DNA of 64,000 bases from [Flexibacter] sp. ATCC 35103 (GTDB lineage Bacteria; Bacteroidota; Bacteroidia; Flavobacteriales; Flavobacteriaceae). Position 1 is the stretch's first letter; each line of letters opens with the position of its first letter. A model generated the notes under the pieces. It did not search any database and was not told the DNA's origin. It saw nothing but the letters and a program-made list of their open reading frames with translations. Both the position numbers and the translations under genes were made by a program. The DNA is taken from positions 1-64,000 of the forward strand of contig NZ_MTQF01000005.1 in NCBI RefSeq assembly GCF_001975985.1, written 5' to 3'. Positions 17,530-25,187 of this stretch are shown one piece after another.

Positions 17530-18558
17530 TTATTTGATTAAGATGCTTTTAAATTTTGCAATGTTTTTAAGAGCCATTCCGGTTCCACGAACTACTGCTC
17601 TTAACGGATCTTCAGCGATATAAACTGGCAAATCTGTTTTTTGAGAGATACGTTTGTCAAGACCTCTTAACATAGATCCACCACCAGCTAAATAAATACC
17701 TGTATTGTAGATGTCTGCAGCTAATTCAGGAGGAGTTTGAGATAATGTTTCCATTACAGCATCTTCAATACGTTGAATCGATTTGTCTAATGCTTTTGCA
17801 ATTTCACGGTAAGAAACGTCAACTTGTTTTGGTTTACCGGTAAGTAAATCTCTACCCTGGACAGACATATCTTCAGGAGGTCCGTCTAAATCTTCGATAG
17901 CGGCTCCAATTTGAATTTTTATTTTTTCAGCTGTACTTTCACCAACAAAAAGGTTGTGTTGTGTACGCATGTAATAAACGATATCATTTGTAAAAACGTC
18001 ACCTGCAATTTTTACAGATTTGTCGCATACAATACCGCCTAATGCAATAACTGCAATTTCTGTAGTACCACCACCAATATCAACAATCATGTTTCCTTTA
18101 GGTTGCATAATATCGATACCAATACCAATTGCTGCTGCCATAGGCTCATGAATCAGGTAAACCTCTTTACCGTTTACTCTTTCACAAGACTCTTTTACAG
18201 CTCTCATCTCCACCTCAGTAATACCAGAAGGAATACATACTACCATTCTTAAAGCTGGAGTAAACATTCTTTTTTTCAATGCCGGAATACTTTTGATGAA
18301 CATATTGATCATCTTTTCTGAAGCATCAAAATCTGCAATTACACCATCTTTCAAAGGCCTTATGGTCTTGATGTTTTCATGCGTTTTACCCTGCATCATA
18401 TTGGCTTCCTTACCAACAGCAATGATTTTGCCTGATATTCTATCACGTGCAACGATCGACGGACTATCAATAACAACTTTATCATTATGTATGATTAAAG
18501 TGTTTGCGGTACCAAGGTCTATCGCAATATCCTCGGTCATGAAATCAAAAAATCCCAT
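17530..18558 (-). CDS. mreB: Actin-like cell shape protein MreB
   Basis: 342 residues, standard length. Actin-fold ATPase with phosphate-1 loop IAIDLGTANTLI, phosphate-2 DIGGGTTEIAV and the adenosine motif LAGGGSMLRGLD. Forms membrane-bound filaments that direct lateral peptidoglycan synthesis. First gene of mreB-mreC-mreD-mrdA-rodA. A -7-type box, TAACTTTG, lies on the minus strand at 18599-18606, between purH and mreB, so the operon probably has its own promoter besides read-through from purH. Confidence 0.98.
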   Translation of the reverse strand: MGFFDFMTEDIAIDLGTANTLIIHNDKVVIDSPSIVARDRISGKIIAVGKEANMMQGKTHENIKTIRPLKDGVIADFDASEKMINMFIKSIPALKKRMFTPALRMVVCIPSGITEVEMRAVKESCERVNGKEVYLIHEPMAAAIGIGIDIMQPKGNMIVDIGGGTTEIAVIALGGIVCDKSVKIAGDVFTNDIVYYMRTQHNLFVGESTAEKIKIQIGAAIEDLDGPPEDMSVQGRDLLTGKPKQVDVSYREIAKALDKSIQRIEDAVMETLSQTPPELAADIYNTGIYLAGGGSMLRGLDKRISQKTDLPVYIAEDPLRAVVRGTGMALKNIAKFKSILIK

Positions 18559-18598
18559 AAGTTTTTTAGGGGTTTAAAATGTTATAAATTATTTTGAA

Positions 18599-18606
18599 CA
18601 AAGTTA
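18599..18606 (-). promoter_or_regulatory. Putative mre operon promoter -7 box
   Basis: TAACTTTG on the minus strand 41 bp before the mreB ATG, matching TAnnTTTG. No convincing -33 TTG. Confidence 0.45.
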
Positions 18607-18612
18607 AACAAA

Positions 18613-20139
18613 TTAATGTTTAAAATGACGTGTTCCTGTAAATACCATTGCAAGATTATTTTCGTTGCAATAATTTATGCTTAATTCGTCTTTTATTGAA
18701 CCTCCCGGCTGAATTACAGCTGTTATTCCTGCTTTTTTAGCTAATTCTACACAATCCGGAAACGGAAAGAAAGCATCACTAGCCATAGAAGCGCCTGTTA
18801 AATCAAAGCCAAAAGCTTTAGCTTTATCAACAGCTTGTACCAAAGCATCAACTCTTGACGTTTGGCCTGTACCTGAAGAAATTAAAGTTCCGTTTTTAGC
18901 AAATACAATCGTGTTTGATTTTGTGTTTTTGCATATTTTAGAAGCAAAGATCAAGTCTTCTATTTCCTGAGCAGTAGGTTCTGTAATAGTAACGGTTTTT
19001 AAATGCTCTTTAGTATCTGTAATATTATTTCTGTCCTGAATTAACAAACCATTAAGACATGTTCTCACTTGTCTTGACGGTAATTCAACTTCATTTTGAA
19101 CTAATATGATTCTGTTTTTCTTTTCTTGTAAAACGTCGATTGCATCATCGTCATAACTTGGAGCAATTACTACTTCACAAAACAATTTATTGATTTCCTG
19201 AGCTGTAGCTAAATCAATTTTAGTGTTTGCAATCAAAACTCCGCCAAATGCTGATGTTGGATCGCAAGCCAGCGCAGCTAAATAAGCCTCACTGATTGTT
19301 TTTCTTGAAGCTAAACCACAAGCATTGTTATGTTTTAGAATCGCAAAAGTTGGTCCGTCAGTTTTAAACTCATTGATTAAGTTTACTGCCGCATCAACAT
19401 CTAATAAATTATTATAAGACAATTCTTTTCCGTGAACTTTTTTGAACATTGCATCAAAATCTCCAAAAAAGAAACCTTTTTGATGTGGGTTTTCACCATA
19501 TCTTAAAACCTGACCGTCTGCAATACTTTCTTTATAGATAGTTTCGTCAGTATTAAAATAATTAAAAATCGCACCATCATAATGAGACGAAACGTGAAAT
19601 GCTTTTGTAGCAAATAATCTTCTGTTTTCAAGAGTTGTAGCTCCGTTTTGTTCTGTGATCAAATCAAGAAGCAAGCTATATTCGTTAACAGAAGCCACAA
19701 TTACAGTGTCTTTGAAGTTTTTTGCACCGGCACGAATCAATGAAATTCCGCCAATGTCAATTTTTTCAATAATATCTTGTTCGCTTGCACCAGAAGCAAC
19801 AGTTTTTTCAAATGGATACAAATCAACAATAACTAAATCAATCTGCGGAATATCAAATTCCTTCATTTGCTGAACGTCACTTTCGTTATCCTGACGGTTT
19901 AAGATTCCACCAAAAATTTTAGGATGTAATGTTTTTACTCTTCCGCCAAGAATTTCAGGAAATGAAGTAATATCTTCAACCGGAACTACAGGAATTCCCA
20001 GATTTTTTATAAAATCTTCTGTTCCTCCAGTAGAATAAAGTGTTACGTTTTGTTCGTGTAATTTTCTAACGATTGGCTCTAGTCCATCTTTCGAAAAAAC
20101 AGATATTAATGCTGATTGTATTGTTTTAGTTGTGCTCAT
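18613..20139 (-). CDS. purH: Bifunctional AICAR formyltransferase/IMP cyclohydrolase
   Basis: 508 residues from the ATG at 20139. The in-frame ATG at 20166 is rejected because a -7 box (TACTTTTG, minus strand 20164-20171) would place transcription start downstream of it. N-terminal MGS/IMP cyclohydrolase domain (about 1-150: STGGTEDF, GRVKTLHPKIFGGIL) and C-terminal AICAR transformylase (about 185-508: LRYGENPHQKG, LKHNNACGLA, SDAFFPFPDCVE, QPGGSIKDE). Catalyses the last two steps of IMP synthesis. It precedes the mre operon in the same orientation. Confidence 0.97.
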   Translation of the reverse strand: MSTTKTIQSALISVFSKDGLEPIVRKLHEQNVTLYSTGGTEDFIKNLGIPVVPVEDITSFPEILGGRVKTLHPKIFGGILNRQDNESDVQQMKEFDIPQIDLVIVDLYPFEKTVASGASEQDIIEKIDIGGISLIRAGAKNFKDTVIVASVNEYSLLLDLITEQNGATTLENRRLFATKAFHVSSHYDGAIFNYFNTDETIYKESIADGQVLRYGENPHQKGFFFGDFDAMFKKVHGKELSYNNLLDVDAAVNLINEFKTDGPTFAILKHNNACGLASRKTISEAYLAALACDPTSAFGGVLIANTKIDLATAQEINKLFCEVVIAPSYDDDAIDVLQEKKNRIILVQNEVELPSRQVRTCLNGLLIQDRNNITDTKEHLKTVTITEPTAQEIEDLIFASKICKNTKSNTIVFAKNGTLISSGTGQTSRVDALVQAVDKAKAFGFDLTGASMASDAFFPFPDCVELAKKAGITAVIQPGGSIKDELSINYCNENNLAMVFTGTRHFKH

Positions 20140-20163
20140 TGTGTAGTTATGATTTTCAGACTG

Positions 20164-20171
20164 CAAAAGTA
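20164..20171 (-). promoter_or_regulatory. purH promoter -7 box
   Basis: TACTTTTG on the minus strand, 24 bp upstream of the ATG at 20139. It decides the choice of start. Confidence 0.6.
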
Positions 20172-20304
20172 GTTTTTTTAAATATTATTTTAAAGAAAAT
20201 TAATGTAACATTATGCTAAAAAAATCTACTGATGAGTAAGTTAACTTTTATTAGGTTTTTGATTTTAATTTATTGAATTTTACTTTAACGAATAATACAT
20301 AAAT

Positions 20305-21552
20305 ATGCTGCTTTATCTAAGGTTATTGAAAGAAAGTTTTCGCTTTGCCATAAACGCTTTACGAAATAATAAATTACGTACCTTATTGTCACTGTTAGGT
20401 GTTACGATTGGTATTTTTTCGATTATTGCCGTATTGGCAGCAGTAGATTCTTTAGATCGAAAAATTTCGAAAGATTTAAGCAGCCTGGATAAAAATACGA
20501 TTTATTTAATGAAATATTGTTTCGGGCCTTCTGAAATCCCACAATGGAAAAGAGAGCAGTTTCCTAATGTAAAATATGATGAATACATCAATCTGAAAAA
20601 CTCACTAAATAATACAGATCAGGTCGCTTATCAGCTTTTTGTAAATCATGAAACTTTAAAATACGATTCAAAAACCGTTAGTGATGTCAATATTGTTCCG
20701 TCGTCTAACGAAATGGTCGATATTGAGGGTTTAAGTTTTGATAAAGGAAGGTTTTATAATGAATCCGAATCAAATTCCGGAAGTCCCGTTATTGTTTTAG
20801 GATATGATATTGCCGAAGGACTTTTTGGAACAAGTGATCCCATCGGGAAAAATATCCGTTTATACGGTCAGCGTTTTACTGTAATTGGTGTAATAGCTAA
20901 ACAAGGTGCAGGTTTTTTTGGAGATAGTAATGACACATCAGTTTATTTGCCAACTAATTTTTTACGAAGAATGTACGGCGACAGCGATGCTATGACTCCG
21001 GTTATTGTTTTAAAACCGGTAAAAGGTGTAGATATGGATGCTTATAAGGCAGAAGTCGCTCAAAAATTAAGAGCAATTCGTGGAATGAAAGCAGGCGAAA
21101 TGGATAACTTTTTTATAAATGTACTTTCTGGTTTTACTGATTTTGTTGACGGTATTTTAGGAAGTCTAAGGTTTGGTGGGATTTTTATAAGTTTCTTCTC
21201 TTTTCTTGTTGGTGGTTTTGGAGTTGCAAATATTATGTTTGTTTCTGTAAAAGAACGTACGAACTTAATTGGAATTCAAAAATCTTTAGGAGCAAAGAAT
21301 CGATTTATATTATTTCAGTTTTTGTTTGAAGCTGTTATACTTTGTTTAATTGGTGGAATAATTGGTTTATTGATTGTTTTTCTAATGTCTGTTCTTTTAA
21401 CCAATTTATTAGATTTTGAATTTGTTTTGAGTTTTTGGAATGTAGTTATCGGAGCAGGATTATCAATTCTTGTTGGAGTAATTTCCGGAATTCTTCCTGC
21501 AATTTCAGCAGCAAAACTAGATCCGGTTGAAGCGATTAGAACCGGGATGTAG
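20305..21552 (+). CDS. MacB/FtsX-type ABC transporter permease
   Basis: 415 residues. One N-terminal membrane segment within NALRNNKLRTLLSLLGVTIGIFSI (signature of MacB-type permeases, residues about 16-40), a periplasmic MacB_PCD domain (about 45-250) and three C-terminal spans of the FtsX domain (about 290-400), ending ISAAKLDPVEAIRTGM, which contains the coupling motif. No ATPase or membrane fusion gene is adjacent, so its partner is encoded elsewhere. Likely exports a peptide, lipid or drug, or transmits force across the envelope; the substrate is unknown. Confidence 0.92.
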   Translation: MLLYLRLLKESFRFAINALRNNKLRTLLSLLGVTIGIFSIIAVLAAVDSLDRKISKDLSSLDKNTIYLMKYCFGPSEIPQWKREQFPNVKYDEYINLKNSLNNTDQVAYQLFVNHETLKYDSKTVSDVNIVPSSNEMVDIEGLSFDKGRFYNESESNSGSPVIVLGYDIAEGLFGTSDPIGKNIRLYGQRFTVIGVIAKQGAGFFGDSNDTSVYLPTNFLRRMYGDSDAMTPVIVLKPVKGVDMDAYKAEVAQKLRAIRGMKAGEMDNFFINVLSGFTDFVDGILGSLRFGGIFISFFSFLVGGFGVANIMFVSVKERTNLIGIQKSLGAKNRFILFQFLFEAVILCLIGGIIGLLIVFLMSVLLTNLLDFEFVLSFWNVVIGAGLSILVGVISGILPAISAAKLDPVEAIRTGM

Positions 21553-21745
21553 ATTTTTTTTTTGAAGGTTCAAAAGGTTAAAAAAAGGTTCAAAGGCTCA
21601 GAGTCGCAAAGGGACAAAGGTTTTGTAAAAGAGTTTAAAGTTGCAAAGGGGAGAAGTTTTTAGTTTGTTTAAATTCCGGAGGAACTATTTATGTTGTTGT
21701 TACGGAATTTATTCCGTTGAATATGAAATTGATTTTTTTGAATTG

Positions 21746-21763
21746 CCTCCAGCTTTAGCTGGA
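21746..21763. repeat. REP-like short palindrome
   Basis: CTCCAGC-TTTA-GCTGGAG forms a 7-bp stem with a tetraloop. Similar CTCC/GGAG palindromes are frequent in flavobacterial intergenic DNA. Confidence 0.5.
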
Positions 21764-21842
21764 GATCTAATTATAGATAAAGATTTAGGCTTTAGCCAAA
21801 TAATTTTAGATCATACTTTTTTAAGAAAATCTATTATAATAA

Positions 21843-21872
21843 AAAATCCCAAGATTTATTTCTTGGGATTTT
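21843..21872. terminator. Bidirectional terminator, copy 1
   Basis: 12-bp perfect stem AAAATCCCAAGA / TCTTGGGATTTT, six-base loop. Serves the convergent permease and XRE genes. Its 30-bp sequence is the exact reverse complement of 23041-23070. Confidence 0.9.
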
Positions 21873-21902
21873 TTGTTGTGCTCAATATGCTTTTTGAAGC
21901 TC

Positions 21903-22295
21903 TTATCTGTCTTTTAATAATTTTTCCAGAAACTCAACTTTTTCTTTTTCTGCCAGAAGCATACGCTCATAAAGTTCAATTATTTTATCTAATGGGTTGA
22001 AAGAGCAATTAACAGGATTATTTATTCCATTAGCAACACTATTATCATAAAATGTATTGAAATAATTAATCATATTTTCTTCGGTAAAGTTTTTTATAGC
22101 TTCAACACTTACTCCAAGAGCTTTTGCAATTTCTGTAAGTTTTTCATCTTCTATCGTTTCGCTATTTTCTATTGCAGATACAGTTTGCTGATTTGTTCCT
22201 AAAGCTTGTGCCAAGGCTTCTTGTTTCATGTCTCTAAGTTCACGAATACGGCTAATTTTTCGCCCTATATGATTTGGTTTTGTTACTGTGCTCAT
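21903..22295 (-). CDS. XRE-family regulator, tandem paralogue B
   Basis: 130 residues. N-terminal helix-turn-helix of the XRE/Cro type (about 8-68: GRKISRIRELRDMKQEALAQ, then TVSAIENSE) and a C-terminal coiled coil (about 105-130: YERMLLAEKEKVEFLEKLLK). No enzymatic domain. About 80% identical to the gene immediately upstream, so it arose by tandem duplication. A -7 box TATCTTTG lies directly before the ATG. Probably binds its own promoter as an oligomer; target genes unknown. A lone antitoxin-like regulator is another possibility, but no toxin is adjacent. Confidence 0.85.
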   Translation of the reverse strand: MSTVTKPNHIGRKISRIRELRDMKQEALAQALGTNQQTVSAIENSETIEDEKLTEIAKALGVSVEAIKNFTEENMINYFNTFYDNSVANGINNPVNCSFNPLDKIIELYERMLLAEKEKVEFLEKLLKDR

Positions 22296-22299
22296 AATT

Positions 22300-22307
22300 C
22301 AAAGATA
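22300..22307 (-). promoter_or_regulatory. -7 box of XRE paralogue B (leaderless geometry)
   Basis: TATCTTTG, then AATT, then ATG. Same geometry as the paralogue at 22749-22756. The start codon would be at or within a few bases of the transcription start. Confidence 0.55.
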
Positions 22308-22342
22308 TTTATATTACTTTAAATGGAATCGGTTTGAAACTC

Positions 22343-22744
22343 TTATTTTTCTTTTAATAATTTTTCCAGAAACTCAACTTTTTCTTTTTCTGCCTGAAGC
22401 ATACGCTCAAAAAGTTCCACTACTTTATCTATTGGGTTAAATGTACAATGACTAGGGTTGAACATTCCGTTTATTCCATTAGTAAAACTATTGTCGTAAA
22501 AATTATTAGTATAATTAATCATATTTTCATTTGTAAAGTTTTTAATTGCTTCAGTATTTACGCCAAGAGCTTTTGCAACTTCTGTAAGTTTTTCATCATC
22601 TATGGTTTCACTGTTTTCTATTGCAGATACAGTTTGCTGACTCAATCCTAAAGCTTGTGCCAAGGCTTCTTGTTTCATGTCGCGAAGTTCGCGAATACGA
22701 CTAATTTTTCGCCCTATATGATTTGGTTTTATTTGTTCGCTCAT
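22343..22744 (-). CDS. XRE-family regulator, tandem paralogue A
   Basis: 133 residues, same architecture as its downstream copy: XRE helix-turn-helix (about 8-68, ALAQALGLSQQTVSAIENSE) and a C-terminal coiled coil ending FLEKLLKEK. The middle region (MFNPSHCTFNPIDKVVELFERML) differs by a short insertion. 47 bp separate the two genes and each has its own near-identical promoter region, suggesting that the duplication unit included the promoter. Confidence 0.85.
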   Translation of the reverse strand: MSEQIKPNHIGRKISRIRELRDMKQEALAQALGLSQQTVSAIENSETIDDEKLTEVAKALGVNTEAIKNFTNENMINYTNNFYDNSFTNGINGMFNPSHCTFNPIDKVVELFERMLQAEKEKVEFLEKLLKEK

Positions 22745-22748
22745 AATT

Positions 22749-22756
22749 CAAAGATA
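22749..22756 (-). promoter_or_regulatory. -7 box of XRE paralogue A (leaderless geometry)
   Basis: TATCTTTG followed by AATT and the ATG. About 27 bases upstream of the start are conserved between the two paralogues. Confidence 0.55.
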
Positions 22757-22925
22757 TTTATATTACTCTAAAGAAAATTGGTTTTGGTAAAAAACAGGCA
22801 AAATTATGTTTGATACATTTTCATGTAGATTGCTTGGGAACAAAACATTATTAGTAAAAGGCAAAGGATAAAAGTACAATTTTTCATACAATTATTAATC
22901 AATTAAGATTGAAATTGTAAATCAG

Positions 22926-22975
22926 GAAATATTCCGGAGGAATTAAATATTGGTAGCAACGGAATTTATTCCGTT
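22926..22975 (+). repeat. Dispersed intergenic repeat, second copy
   Basis: Shares ATTCCGGAGGAA at the left and ACGGAATTTATTCCGTTGAA at the right with the copy at about 21675-21725, same orientation. The internal CGGAATTTATTCCG part is palindromic. Confidence 0.6.
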
Positions 22976-23040
22976 GAAATTGTAATTGTAGATTAAGAAG
23001 TTCCGTAGGAACGACACATATTCAAGGTTTGATATAAAAA

Positions 23041-23070
23041 AAAATCCCAAGAAATAAATCTTGGGATTTT
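23041..23070 (-). terminator. Terminator of accD, copy 2
   Basis: 12-bp stem AAAATCCCAAGA / TCTTGGGATTTT with loop AATAAA, 22 bp after the accD stop. Exact reverse complement of 21843-21872. Confidence 0.88.
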
Positions 23071-23092
23071 ATATGTTTAAGAAGTCCGAAAA

Positions 23093-23947
23093 CTATCTAA
23101 TCGTATTATTTTGAATCAAATCGATATACAAATTAATTTTGTCTTTCAATTCTTTTCTAGGCGTGATAAAGTCTAAGAAACCGTGTTCTAATAAGAACTC
23201 TGCAGTTTGAAAACCTTCTGGTAAATCTTTTCCTGTAGTATCGCGAACAACACGAGGACCGGCAAAACCAATCAAAGCTCCAGGCTCAGAAATATTAATA
23301 TCACCTAACATGGCGTATGATGCAGTCGTTCCTCCAGTAGTTGGATCAGTACATAGAGAAATATAAGGTAATTTTGCTTCGGCTAATTGGGCAAGTTTTA
23401 CAGATGTTTTTGCTAATTGCATTAATGAATAAGCAGCTTCCATCATACGAGCTCCACCAGATTTAGAAATCATTACAAAAGGCAATTTGTTTTTGATCGC
23501 GTGATCAATACCTCTGGCAATTTTTTCTCCAACAACAGCTCCCATAGATCCACCAATAAAGGCAAAATCCATACAACAAATTACAAGTTCTTTTCCTTTA
23601 GATTTCCCCACTCCGGTACGCACAGCGTCTTTAAGGTGAGTTTTCTCCATTACATCTTTCAATCTTTCTGCATATTTTTTTGTATCCACAAAATGCAAAG
23701 GATCTTTTGATGTCATGTTTTTATCTAATTCAACAAATTCATTATTGTCGAATAAAATTTCAAAATAGGTTGCGCTTCCAATTCGAACGTGAAAATCATC
23801 TTCAGGGCTAACAAATAAGTTTCTCGCTAATTCGTCAGCATCAATAATTTTTCCAGTAGGAGATTTGTACCACAATCCTTTCGGAACGTCCATTTTATCT
23901 TCGGTCGCAGTTGTAATCCCTTTTTCTTGTCTTTTAAACCAAGCCAT
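23093..23947 (-). CDS. accD: Acetyl-CoA carboxylase carboxyltransferase subunit beta
   Basis: 284 residues. Crotonase-fold carboxyltransferase half that, with AccA, moves the carboxyl group from biotin-BCCP to acetyl-CoA. Core motifs [32 protein letters not shown] and the [16 protein letters not shown] segment are present. The N-terminal zinc ribbon of classical AccD (two CxxC pairs) is degenerate: the aligned positions read [10 protein letters not shown] and [10 protein letters not shown] with no Cys. I believe this is normal in Flavobacteriia, but I cannot check. A single-gene unit ahead of which fbaA is encoded on the same strand. Confidence 0.95.
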   Translation of the reverse strand: MAWFKRQEKGITTATEDKMDVPKGLWYKSPTGKIIDADELARNLFVSPEDDFHVRIGSATYFEILFDNNEFVELDKNMTSKDPLHFVDTKKYAERLKDVMEKTHLKDAVRTGVGKSKGKELVICCMDFAFIGGSMGAVVGEKIARGIDHAIKNKLPFVMISKSGGARMMEAAYSLMQLAKTSVKLAQLAEAKLPYISLCTDPTTGGTTASYAMLGDINISEPGALIGFAGPRVVRDTTGKDLPEGFQTAEFLLEHGFLDFITPRKELKDKINLYIDLIQNNTIR

Positions 23948-24059
23948 TTGTTTAGTTTTCAGTGTTCAGTAATCAGTTCCAGTGTTCAGTTTAATAATTA
24001 GTTTTTAGTTTTCAGCACTTGCAGGCTGAAAACTGAAAACTGTTACTGATCACTTTTTA

Positions 24060-25127
24060 TTATAGTGTATTTATGTTATTCAAGTCTGCAAAAGCTTGCT
24101 CAAGTCTTGTATTGAATGTCACTTCGCTTTCACGTACCCATTTTCTTGGGTCATAATATTTTTTGTTAGGAACATCAGAACCCTCTGGGTTACCAATTTG
24201 AGTTTTTAAATAGTCAATGTTTTTAACCATATAATCACGAATTCCTTCAGTGTATGCAAATTGTAAATCTGTATCAATATTCATTTTGATAACTCCGTAT
24301 CCAATAGCTTCTCTGATTTCTTCAAGTGTAGAACCTGAACCTCCGTGAAAAACGAAATCTACCGGGTTAGCACCAGTTTTGAATTTGTCTTGTACGAAAT
24401 CCTGAGAGTTTTTTAAGATTTTTGGAGTCAATTTTACGTTTCCTGGTTTGTAAACACCGTGAACGTTTCCAAAAGCAGCTGCAATAGTAAATTTAGGACT
24501 TACTTTAGATAACTCTTCGTAAGCATAAGCTACTTCTTCTGGCTGAGTATATAATTTTGAGCTATCAACATCAGAGTTGTCAACACCATCTTCTTCACCA
24601 CCTGTAATACCAAGTTCGATTTCTAATGTCATTCCCATTTTGCTCATTCTGGCTAAATATTCTTTACAGATCTCAATATTTTCTTCGATTGGCTCCTCAG
24701 ACAAATCGATCATATGAGAACTAAATAATGGTTTTCCTGTTTCTGCAAAATGTTTTTCAGAAGCATCTAATAAACCATCAATCCAAGGCAATAATTTTTT
24801 TGCGCAGTGGTCAGTATGTAAAATTACAGTCGCACCATAAGCTTCTGCTAAAGTATGAATGTGTTTTGCTCCGGCGATTCCACCAGCGATTGCTGATTTC
24901 TCGTTAGCGTTAGATAATCCTTTTCCAGCGTTAAATTGTGCTCCTCCGTTTGAAAATTGAATGATAACTGGCGCGTTTAGTTTTGCCGCAGTTTCAAGAA
25001 CTCCATTGATTGTACTAGACCCTGTAACATTTACAGCTGGTAAAGCAAAACCTTTTTCTTTCGCATAATTAAAAATCTCCTGTACTTGATCTCCTGTAGC
25101 TACTCCCGGTTTAATATTGTGTGCCAT
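24060..25127 (-). CDS. fbaA: Class II fructose-1,6-bisphosphate aldolase
   Basis: 355 residues. Zinc-dependent aldol cleavage of fructose-1,6-bisphosphate in glycolysis/gluconeogenesis. Visible: the catalytic Asp and zinc His in ILHTDHCAKKLLPW, ELGITGGEEDGVDN, the zinc His of FGNVHGVYKPGNV, VFHGGSGST with another zinc His, and the phosphate-binding KMNIDTDLQ. Length fits the class IIA enzymes. A -7 box TATTTTTG (minus strand, 25166-25173) lies about 38 bp upstream. Confidence 0.97.
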   Translation of the reverse strand: MAHNIKPGVATGDQVQEIFNYAKEKGFALPAVNVTGSSTINGVLETAAKLNAPVIIQFSNGGAQFNAGKGLSNANEKSAIAGGIAGAKHIHTLAEAYGATVILHTDHCAKKLLPWIDGLLDASEKHFAETGKPLFSSHMIDLSEEPIEENIEICKEYLARMSKMGMTLEIELGITGGEEDGVDNSDVDSSKLYTQPEEVAYAYEELSKVSPKFTIAAAFGNVHGVYKPGNVKLTPKILKNSQDFVQDKFKTGANPVDFVFHGGSGSTLEEIREAIGYGVIKMNIDTDLQFAYTEGIRDYMVKNIDYLKTQIGNPEGSDVPNKKYYDPRKWVRESEVTFNTRLEQAFADLNNINTL

Positions 25128-25187
25128 TGTAATTTTTTTTATAGTTGTTTTTAGTTTTTAGGTTGCAAAAATAAGAATTAATTAGCA

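Larger units (their letters stand above)
21553..21902. other. Intergenic region with dispersed repeats and a shared terminator
   Basis: No gene is supported. It contains a run of imperfect 'GGTTCAAAGG / GCAAAGGG' direct repeats (21565-21652), a dispersed repeat (about 21675-21725, ATTCCGGAGGAA ... TACGGAATTTATTCCGTTG) also present at about 22926-22975, a small palindrome (CTCCAGCTTTAGCTGGAG, about 21746-21763) of the REP type, and the bidirectional terminator at 21843. A 119-codon frame crosses it but also covers these repeats and the convergent gene. Confidence 0.7.
22745..23092. other. Intergenic region upstream of the XRE pair
   Basis: No gene seen. Holds the paralogue A promoter, a second copy of the dispersed repeat (about 22926-22975, with GGTAGCAACGGAATTTATTC), a related TTCCGTAGGAACGAC fragment (about 23001-23015) and terminator copy 2 at 23041. 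Confidence 0.65.

Noticed and set aside
21641..22000. 119-codon plus-strand frame between the permease and the XRE genes
   Set aside because: It runs through the dispersed repeat, the REP palindrome and the terminator, then antisense into the XRE gene; no promoter or family resemblance.
23960..24050. GTTTTCAGT/GTTCAGT repeats between accD and fbaA as a CRISPR-like array
   Set aside because: Irregular short low-complexity repeats without spacers; a similar stretch occurs near 34690. Only a weak stem (AGTTTTCAGC / GCTGAAAACT) is present.
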